From a virus, in IMG/VR virus record IMGVR_UViG_3300020200_000031, positions 1 through 59,768 of that record: 59,768 nt of DNA; one strand, given 5' to 3'. Positions 16,088 through 26,200 of this stretch are shown one piece after another. The stretch's first letter is position 1. Every line of letters begins with the position of its first letter. A program made the translations under genes and the position numbers. The notes below the pieces were generated by a model. The model made no database searches and was not told the origin of the DNA. It saw only the letters and a program-made list of their open reading frames with translations.

Positions 16088-16743
16088 CCGCAACACTTTA
16101 CGCCAACGTAGGGGGTCACGACCGGCAACCCGAGATTGTCGGTACCCTCAATTTCCCAGTTGTTGTTGTCGTTCAAATACGAAACAAAATCTTTTTCAGC
16201 GTCGATAAATTCCTGCAAAACCTTCACGGCGTGTGTCATGTCGCCGGCGGTAACAATATTTAATTCTTCGCTTTTCTCGCGCCAAGAATCTTCCGAGAAA
16301 AATTCGTCCTTGTTTTGGGCGAATTCATCGCTTTTGCCAAGAGGTGTACCTTTCCCGACAGCCCGGGCAAGCCTTCCTGGCGCCCGAATGGCCCTGCTCA
16401 GTCTTTTGCCAAATTCAGCATTGGACCAATTTCTTTTCTTGAGTTTCCCCTTGCAATTCTTCATCCCCGGATGGTGGCAGCCCTCGTTGGGCCACAATCC
16501 GGTCGTTTCGTGGTGGAGCCACGCACAGATGTTGTTGAGTGGGTACAGTTCCGGATGGTTTGCCAAGATGATTCGGCACCTACGAAAACCCCCCGGTAGC
16601 CGCATGATAGGACGCCAATATCGCAGGAGCCTCTCGAGGTTGCCTCGTCTCGGCCCGTAACCGCGAAGGATGTCTCCCGTAATTCTTTCTTGCGGCAAAT
16701 CAAAAATGACATCTTGCGGCGCCTTGAAATAAAACTCATCCAT
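16084..16743 (-). CDS. Hypothetical Cys/His-containing phage protein
   Basis: This is about 219 residues when started at the ATG at 16743; an earlier in-frame start at 16809 would overlap the upstream gene by 74 bases. The middle has CRIILANHPEL, CAWLHHETTGLW and EGCHHPGMKNCKGK, a cluster of Cys and His that could hold a metal ion. The N-terminus is basic and aromatic (FYFKAPQDVIFDL) and the C-terminus has two Cys (VKCCG). No family was recognised. It overlaps both neighbours by a few bases, so it belongs to the same operon as the giants. Confidence 0.55.
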   Translation of the reverse strand: MDEFYFKAPQDVIFDLPQERITGDILRGYGPRRGNLERLLRYWRPIMRLPGGFRRCRIILANHPELYPLNNICAWLHHETTGLWPNEGCHHPGMKNCKGKLKKRNWSNAEFGKRLSRAIRAPGRLARAVGKGTPLGKSDEFAQNKDEFFSEDSWREKSEELNIVTAGDMTHAVKVLQEFIDAEKDFVSYLNDNNNWEIEGTDNLGLPVVTPYVGVKCCG

Positions 16744-17200
16744 CTTTGGATTTTTTCTTTCTTTTTCCCTTTTTAAATTTTTGTCCAGGGGCTTCAATCC
16801 AATTTGCAATCATTTTTTGAGACCATTGACCGGTATTTTTTGCAAGAACGAAATCCATCGCCCTGTTTTCGAATTCCAAAGACTTTGCCTGTCTTTGTAA
16901 AACATCCTTGACAATTATCGCACCGGTCAAAAGTTCTTCACGAATCGGCAAGGATTTACTTACAAAAACAGAATACCAGTGAATATTTGTTTTAGACTGA
17001 TGACCGTTCCATAGGTAATCATGGAATTTAGTATTAAGAATTTTTTGCATTTGGGGATGGCTGTCAACATATTCCCAAAAACCTTCCACACTTATATCTC
17101 CCACCTTGTTTTTAACAACACAATCGGCATCAGGACAAATTGAATCGACAATAAAATATATTTTATTACTATCAGATTTTCCCACAAGTATTGACTTCAT
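16736..17200 (-). CDS. Hypothetical protein with basic tail
   Basis: This 154-residue protein has a beta-rich N-terminus (KIYFIVDSICPDADCVV), a central tryptophan- and histidine-containing region, and a strongly basic C-terminus (KFKKGKRKKKSKDG) that could contact DNA. It starts with an ATGA overlap on the stop of the 3206-residue giant and overlaps the next gene by 8 bases, so it is translationally linked to both. No family was recognised. Confidence 0.55.
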   Translation of the reverse strand: MKSILVGKSDSNKIYFIVDSICPDADCVVKNKVGDISVEGFWEYVDSHPQMQKILNTKFHDYLWNGHQSKTNIHWYSVFVSKSLPIREELLTGAIIVKDVLQRQAKSLEFENRAMDFVLAKNTGQWSQKMIANWIEAPGQKFKKGKRKKKSKDG

Positions 17201-20200
17201 GCCCGTACAAACTCTTTGCGCTCATCTTGGTTTTGACTAATTCGTCGCGCGCGTCTACGGCCAATTTTATCAGATTTCTTATTTTTGGCCAATAATGGCA
17301 TTATTGCAAAAGCCAAAACAATTGGGTCTAAATCTTCTAGATTTATAGAATTCTTCACATTGGCAGATTTGATATTTAGCCCAAGTTTTTCAATTAAGGG
17401 TAAAAGAGTTTCTCGGGAAATTTCTGCCGGTAATTGCCAGTTATGTGGCATAACTTGCTCTATAGGCTTTCCGCTTACGTCATGTGTCCGGCTCATTCTG
17501 GCTCCCTCTGTCCTAATATCTGGCGCCCTGGAAAATAAAAACCAAGAAGCGAATGCCTCGGCCAATCCTTCTGTCGCTTTTGAGGCGGCATAACGAGTGG
17601 CCGCTATACGCTTCTCTATTTCCTCCGCCCGCAATGCTGAATGAAATATTTCGTCAGGGTCTCCACCCAGGTTTATCGTTTGACCCTTGCTGATTAAGCG
17701 TTTTAATAAATGTCCCATTAGCGACGGCATCCTTATTTTTGATGCGCTTTTATCTCTTACGCTGAAATCGAGTAAATGGCCGAATTCATGAATCATTGAA
17801 CCGTAGGCAATCCTTCCTGCGATTTGGCCAGTCAATTCTTCTAATTTATTTGGGTCATCATATGAGACATCATATTTTGGCAATCCCAATTTGCCAAACG
17901 CTACCGGTGTTGAACCCCCGGGGGCCAAAATTTGAACTTCCCCCCGCGCCCCAAAAGTCCCTCGACGGGGTTGATAGTGTTGACCCCAGTTCAGGGAAAC
18001 AATTTGTCTTGCGGCATCTTTAATTTCGGCGGCATTTATATCAATACGCGTTTTGTGTTTGTTGCCTTCTTTAAATCTTTGCGCTCTAAAAAATTTTACT
18101 CGAGGACCAAAGGTGCCAAAAACGCTGGTTGGTACAAAAATTTCACTGCGCCCTTCAATCCCACCATCTGTAATATTTACTGAAAAATTGTTGTCTTTTA
18201 GAAGTAGTTTCATTCCCGGTACATTCGAAAGTAGGTCATCTAGGGCCTGCACGGCTGCATAGCCCGCGAAATTGGTTGCCAACGGTCTTCCGTTTTTGTC
18301 TTTTTCTTTAAATAATGATTTAGACATCTCCACATCTATTCCATAGGTTTTTTTGAAATATTTTCGGACCTGTTTTGGCGAATAGCCAAATTTTTTCTTA
18401 AGATTTTCTGGCGCTTCAACCCTGGGAATGCCTAATTCGTCTCGTCCGTGTGGCAACTCAAGGGGTCCTTGGTCTAATTTTTCCGCGCTGCTTCTATCGC
18501 CAGGTTTGAAATTTTCCCCAAACCACGAATCTGTTGACGTGCTGCTTGCCAATCCCCTTGTACCGCTTGCCGATTTTTGCAATGATTTTTTTGGCTTTAG
18601 GTCATCAATTTCTTTGTTTGAAGCAACACTCATATTGTTGTCAGACAAAAGTTTTCTTATTGTTTCTGCCCCCGCCCAACCGATGACATCAACAAGTTCA
18701 TGCTCTTCCGATAAACCGCTGATTTTCATAGAATTCGGATACATGCCACGACTTTCCCAGTCAAGTCCTTCGTGATTCAAAAATGTAACTTTGGGTCGCT
18801 CTTCAGGACTTTCTGCAATCAGTTCCCGAATTCTTTGCCGTTCGCTTAGGCGTCCGATTAGACGTGCCCTGGCAGAAATTTCGTCGCGTAACTCTTTAAT
18901 CAATTTTTCGGAATATTGATTGTCCTTATTTTCAATAATTTTTTGCAATAGGCTAAGTTCTGATTTTGATAAATATTTTCCAAAAAAATCTTCTATGATT
19001 TTCTCATCAACTTTTCTGGTGTCGCGCTGACCGGGGTGTATCGCATCACCATCATTTTTCATATGTCGCCTTTGAAACTCAGGTTCAATACGGATTTCTT
19101 CTACGTCATTCATATCAAATCCGCCCGCCACTATTGCTTCGATGTAGAAGCGATAATCCTTATCAATGCTTGTGAGGTGTGCAAAATCGTTTGAAACACT
19201 TGCTTCTAAAAGATTTATAAATCTTTGTTGTTCAGAATCGGGAATATGCGCGTGCGTGGTTCGAAACCGGGCTAGGTATCTATTTAATATTGCCGCCTCG
19301 AGCAATTCGTCATCGGTTGCCGAACCATCGAGGCTGACGGGTGTTCGCATGCCACTAAAAGAATCACCAAAAGTCACCAACGAACGTTGTGCAGTTTCCG
19401 GTTTTAAGATTATTTCAGAGTGCCCATATTGCCTTGGAAGCGAATCGACAAGTTTCCCTTCAAAAGAATTTGGGTCGTCGATTCTCTTGTCGCCAACGCT
19501 GTCTTCGTCGCCAATAGCAATTATTTCGAGCAAATTTGGGACACTCTCTTCGATTTCTTTGATTTTTTCTGACTGTTGTTTCGCGCGGTTTTTTAGGTGT
19601 CTTTCATTAAATTTCTGTTCGTCAGGATGTTTCAAAAATCCGTGCGCGGGTCTAATCGTATTGCGCGCCTTTGAAGGGATACCCAAAAGTAATTCAATGT
19701 CTTTTCTGTCAGCGGATTCAGATGATGCCGTACTTTGTCCTCCGAACTGTCCTAATTGTCGGGGGTCATGTGTTGTCTTCCATTTTTTATCTTTTATAAA
19801 GCGGTATAATGGTGATTCGTCCGGTGAATCTCCTATCCCTTCATCTGAGATTCCGCGAATTCTAAATATTGGACGTTTATCTAATCCGTCTATATATTTT
19901 CTTACCGAATTAGCCGCAATCTTTTTAATTTCTTCTGGAGAATTGTTTCGAAGAAGTTCTAAAACTTCTGGGCTCACAGGCCTGCCGTAATTCCATTCCT
20001 CTACAATTTCGCCCGTTTTTGCTTTATCGATTGTCTTATTAATTACTTCATTGAATCGAACCTTCGCTTCTTCGTGACTCTCATATCTGGCATCATCCGG
20101 AGTAACAACACCGAAAGGGTTGTTTCTTTTTTCGACCCAATCTTTGCGTTTTTTTTGCTTCTCAGCCAATGCTTCCCCACTTGGTTTCCCAAATTTAATT

Positions 20201-23200
20201 CCCAAATACTCATAATCTCCTTTAATGCGTCGATTTTTTGGTGTTATTTCACTAGGAATAGACGTCACGTCTACCGTGGTCGTAGAAGACGCAAGACCAC
20301 CTCGACTAGATGTCGCAAGGTTTTGTGGGCCAGACGTTACAAGGTCTCGTGCAAAATCAACAACATTGTTCCTTTCGCGTTCGTTGAGGTTCCCGAAATC
20401 GATTTCGCCCATCCCACCCAAAAGGGCGCTGTTGCGAATCGCTTGCAAAACGTCTTTGGAGTAAGACTGACTCGTATCCGTACGTTTGGCCACCGGTTTT
20501 TTGGCGATACCAAAATATTCAGTAAACTCGTTGGCCAATCTAATGATTTGCGAGATAGGAGCGTCTACCACTCTTACATTCATTTCGTGATTATTGCCCA
20601 ATATGCCGTCCTTGAAATCAAGACCTAATTGGGCGGCCCACCTGTGGTGTCCATCAATTACGTAGCCATCTCGTGAAATAAATATTGGTTTTTCGCCGGG
20701 CTTAAATGTTCCAGCCTTAGCGCTGGCCATCATGCCCGCAACACCACGGCCCTGCATGTCTCTTTGTGTTGCTTTTAACTTGTCTGACTGGACATATTGA
20801 GGGTCCGATATTTCGAGTCCCCGTTCTTTCAAAAATTTAACAAATTCTGCGTTTGCATCGACTTCGTCTTTGGCCTTTCCTCCTTTGGCAAGTCGCTCGG
20901 CGTTTTGTTTTTCGAGCAGTTTTTCCGCAAGACTGCCCGCCCTGACTTTACCCTCTGCCTGAGGCATCAAATATCGAGGTATACCTTTGTTCCCCAAACA
21001 AAATGCGCTTACTCCCCGAACCGTGACCTGACACAAATCAAAAACGAAATTGTCCAACGTTTCTTTGTCTATCTGGCCTTCTGCAACCATTTTCTCCAAG
21101 GCAACAACCATCCTTGCAAAATCGTCAATTAATGTATGCGCCCCCTCAATGTCTGGCATGTCCACATCGTGACCATCAAGAAGCGCCATAACCGCATCTT
21201 CGACAGTGTCAACTTTAATCAACTGTCTTGGCGCCTGTGGGTGAATTTTTAATTCTCTTAAATAATCTTCCCAATCTTCGTCCACTATCATCAAAGCATC
21301 GGGTAATGGCACCCACCTCAAACCACCATCTGGCTCTTCGGAAACTATTCCCCTGGGTTCGATGTGCGTCGACGATGCAAGCCCTCTTTCGCTTTGGCGA
21401 AAAGTGGGATTGATTCGTTTGAGTTCTTCATCGACCATAGAAATGAAATTAATTTTATTTTTGGCTTTGTCTGAGGAATCGTTGTCCGGATGGTCAAAAG
21501 GAATAGGATTTTCACCTTTTTCAACTCTTATTTTTTGATATCGAAGCAGTGCTTCGTACGGTGTTGTTTTTTCGTTCGCGATGAGGTCTTCCGGAGTCAC
21601 GTCCGACCATTTCCCTGAAGAAATTTTATTTTCAACGTATTTTTGGGTCATTGATGTGTTGAAGGGTTCCACTTCATCAAGGTCGAAGAATCGCGGGTCA
21701 TCAATAATTACGTCTATCCCGTGTTTCGCCGATACATCATCTCGTTGCCGAGCAGCCGCAATCAGGTTCGTAAAACTTGTTCGTGGATTTATGCCAAGCA
21801 TGGATATTTCTGCAGGCGCCCAAATGTGGTCCCCGCGCAAATCGAATGATTCCGAAACGATTGACTCCACGTCAGACAAATCAAAACTGCCCAACGTAAG
21901 AGATTCGACATATCGCTTCCTTTGGTTGTAGAGGGCACTAGCAATGGTGTCTTTCCTGCCGGTTTTATTTTCAAACAGTACGGCTAGGGGTTGAAAAAAC
22001 ATCGCCGCCAGGGAGCCGTCTTCCGACAGCCTGGAAAGACGGGCGCCTGCTTCCAGTACATCGCCACCACCGGTATAGGTTTGGTCGCTGGCGGTGTCGC
22101 CGCTTACCGCAAGCGTTCTCTGTGCGACTTCTGGCCTTAAAACAATCGAATTTCTGCCGTACTGGTCGCCAACTTTTGAAGATTTGTTGCCGACGCCCGT
22201 TTGGGCTGCATCCCTCCCCTTTCGACCGACAGACGGTGCGTCGTGCTGTATTTCAACATCATCACCATAGATGGAGCGCAATCTTTGTATTCTTTCGCTG
22301 CTTGGCCCTTTTTGTAGGGCCTGCCCAGATGACGGCCTGAGCGACGTTGTTTTTGAGTCTGTATCTACCGGAAACCGCATCAACTGATTTTCGACAGTCC
22401 TTCTAATTGCGGGAACATCCAAACCCCTATTTGCGAACGGGTCTCCACCCTGTGTTTTTCTGCCCGAATGCACGGTTTCATATCTGCCATTCTCAATCAA
22501 TCCGCGCGTGTCCCCCATCATGACGATTGGCCGACTATCAAATGGGCTTTCAAAATTCGCCGCAGCATCTTTGACCGCTGAATTGTATTGTTCGGGCGTC
22601 ATCGACTGAATTTCTTGGATGAAATTGTCTATTTGGGAAACAAGTTCTTTGTCGCCCCTTTCTTCGGCCACGAGTCGCATAACCTCAAGCCTCAAACCAA
22701 AAGAATCCTTATTGTCAAAATCCCTCAATTCCCTCAAGATGTCCTGGTCCGACTTGCCTAAATCTTTTGCGTAACCTCGCACTGTTTGTTTCTGATAATC
22801 ATTTAATTTGGGAGCAATCTCTATGTTTTGAAGATATTCATGACTTCTTGGTGACAGTCTGGCGGTTTCGCGTTCGCCTATTACGCGCGGAAGTATTTCT
22901 CTTTCTTGTCTGTCCAAATCGACACCAATGTCTTCGGCCCTTGCGAGAATATCTACGTTTTTTTGACGGGTAAATTCGCCGTGTATCGCTTTATTGATTT
23001 CGTCAACCGTGCTGGAGGCTAAGCCGCGACTGCGCGGCAATTCTTTGTCAGGATTGTAAGTCCGAGGAATTTTTTCAAGTTCTAAAATCAAATCATCTGG
23101 TCTATTTGCTGCTCCGGCATCTCTGACTTTTCCGTAGGAAACGTTTTCAAATTCCCTGGTAGTTCCGTTACGGTAGGAAACTTTCAACGTTTGGGTCTGG

Positions 23201-26200
23201 GGGTCGTACTCGATTTTTTGCGCCAATTTTGATTTTCGCGGGTCGACCTCCATTGCCACCGCTGTTTGGGTTCTGTTTATGCGTGCCGCCTCTTGTCGTC
23301 TTTCAATTCTGTTTTCTGCGCGCTTAGCAATTATTCTTTGCGCAAGCGGGCGCGATTCGTTTGAACCCAAAGAATGAAACGTCTGGCGCAATTCGTTAAG
23401 TTGCGTTTCGGTGTTTCTTTGCGAAGTAACTTGGCCAACGATAACATTATTTTTTGTTTTGCCGATAATTTCAATTTCTCCGGGCGGCAAAATCAGAGCG
23501 CCTATTTCGCCTTTTTGTGTTCCGGGCGTATTATCGGGTAGACCAGTAGAGCCTTCTGGAACCAATATCATCATTCTTTGGCCTTGTTGCTCCGATGGTC
23601 GACTGGGCCCTGTGCCACCAATATCTTCAGCCGAATGAATAACCGCGGTAAAATGTTTATTGACAGCAATTTTTGTTCCCCGTTCGCCATCAAGCGTGTC
23701 AAAGGAATTTGATGGAAAATTTATTTCAGCAACGAAGTCGGTGGGCAGTTCAGATGAGTCAATTAAATCCATAAATGGAATAAATTGTTGTTCTATGGCA
23801 TTGACTACTTCTTCTGGCCTACCCTGTAGGGCCCGAGCCCATGTTGTTGGGTCGGATGTATTCCAAAGCGAATTTCGCCAGTTGGCTTCAAGAATTTGTT
23901 TTTGCTGACTCGTCGCATTTTCCAAAACCGATTCTCTGACTAGATTGTTTGTTCTTGATGCTTGACTCCTTGAAGCAAAACCCCTCAAGGCTTCTTTGAC
24001 GCGTGAAACCACGTCGGTTAAACTTTCTGGTATTTCCTCATCTAAACCAAAATCATCAACGGGCGAAAGTCTGTCAATGCCCGCATCAATCATTGCCCGA
24101 TTTTTTCTTTTTTGCCTAAAATCAGTAAGACGAAGTCTTTTTTTCACTTCAGCCTTGATTGTGTCCTTATTGATTGAGATAACGGGCTTGGCTGATGGAT
24201 TGGCTACGCCAAAATCAGGAGAAATGTCGCTATCATAATTTAGCGGACCAAGGAAAGCCTCTATTTCTGGTGTTTTTTGAATAAATCCAGACTCAATGCC
24301 TGCCGCTAGTTCGGCTTGCATTTCTGCGATGGTTGTTGCGCTTGAAATTTGAAAATTTAATTTTATTTCATTAAATTTGTCTAAATTGCTGGCTTGATAA
24401 ATTTCGGCCATTTCCTCGTAAACTCTTAACGCCACTTGGTATTTTGTTGACCCTCGGTCCATTGTTTTCATTTGTTGGTGCAACTGCATTAAGGGCAGGT
24501 ATAAATCTTCAACGCGTGAAATGTTTTTATCAGCAAACGAACTAAGAAAAGCGGCCCTATAATAATGTTGCATCGCATACCTTCCCCCGGCTTTTTTGCT
24601 TAGAAGGACCTGCATAATTTCAGGTAAATTGTCGATGGCGCCGGGCAGCCAGTCAGAATTACTTATAATTGACGCATAATCCCAATCTTGTCCAAATACG
24701 CTAAAATATTTTTCCTTTCCGCTAAGTAACTTTTCGGCAAGCAAAAGTATTTCTTTGTTTGTCATCGTCTCTTTTAAGCCAGGAATGGATTTCAAAAATC
24801 TTTCGATAAGCAAAAGTTGCCGACCGTGCGTTACTTCATGATTTATGATGTAAATTGCTTGACCTATTTCGCCCATACTTTTTTGGATGTACCGTTGGAT
24901 GAATGCATTTCCTTGCTCAACACTTTGTTCAAGTGCATCAAGGGACATCAATTCCTCGAAATACGCAGTTTTGGCTTTCGCTGCGCCAGCCCTATCTAAC
25001 GAAGATGAAATTGCCTGCAGTTTGGCAACTTCCGTGCCTGCTGTTTTTGTTGGCTCAAATAATGTGAAATCTTTAGACTCTGGGTCGAAATCATTTTGCA
25101 GCAAGGGCCTTAACGGATTCAGGGCAATATAAAAACCGCTGCCGTCGAGTTCGGCTGCATAGGCAACCGCATCACTTCCGCCTTGATTTTTGTCAAATGG
25201 CGAAAGAAATTCAATCCTTCTAAGGTTGTCCATCAACCTTGGATTTCGTCGTCGTTGGTTAAGTATTCCAATAAGATATCCCGCTTCCATTTTGCGTAGT
25301 TCGTCAAATTTTTTCTGAGCCTTAAAAATTATTTTTCCTTCTTCCGAACTGTCGCCAAAGGCCTCACTTACCGATTTCGCTCCGGTTAAAACCTCCATCA
25401 ATGCTTTTTGGAATTCTGCATGGTTGCCTCCGTATTTACTATTAACTAATTTGTCCAATTCGTCCGGACTTAATCCAAAATGATTTGGTTGAGTCATAAG
25501 TACTCTTAAAATAAGTTGTAATTGTTTTTCCCTATGTGCGGACATGGCTGTGTCAAAGTTGCGACCAATACCTTTTCCAAAATATTTACCTAGAGTTATG
25601 CCCCATCCACCGTGTTCTGGTGTTTTCAATAAAAGAAAAACTTTTGCTAAACCGTTTTGCACGGAGTCAGGGTCGTTTGGGTCAATCATTACTCCGAGTT
25701 CCGCGGCAAAATCCATAATTTCCTGCACATCCAAGTCGGCCTTGTCTCTAAATTGTTGGCGCTGAACAGCCTGTTTTATTAATTTTCGAATCTCTTCTTC
25801 GCTTTTTTCCGGAAAGGCTGCGCGAATTGCGGAACTAAATTCTTCTTCATACCTATCGGGGGTAATAGTTTTCGCACTGGCCCTAATTTCTTCTATATCC
25901 CTAATCAAGTCAGGGCTAAGCGGTGCCGGCGGTCTGACTATCGGACGGCCATCAGGGCCAAGTAATTCTCCAGTTGGCCCCATAATCGCCGAAGAAGCAA
26001 GGCCTCTCCTTACCCTTCCCATCACTTCTGGCGATGCCGTTATGACCTCGCCGGAATTTCCCCGCATGGTTGGGATTGCCTCGTTGATGCTCAGTACGTC
26101 TTGAAAAATTTCGTGGTTTACGTTTTGTATAATTTTCATCACTGCGCGCCCAATAAGGGGAGTAAAGTCAAAACAATTACTACCGATATCGTCTGTAAAT

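Noticed and set aside
19166-19990. 274-residue plus-strand open frame inside the 3206-residue gene
   Set aside because: It is a shadow frame with low-complexity Ser/Leu content and no ribosome site, opposite well-formed duplicated modules.
22440-22480. NRGLDVPA and similar R-G-L strings (also RGLTLQF in the 687-residue protein)
   Set aside because: They share only R-G-L and lack the following x-S-S/T-T; I did not count them among the 16 motifs.
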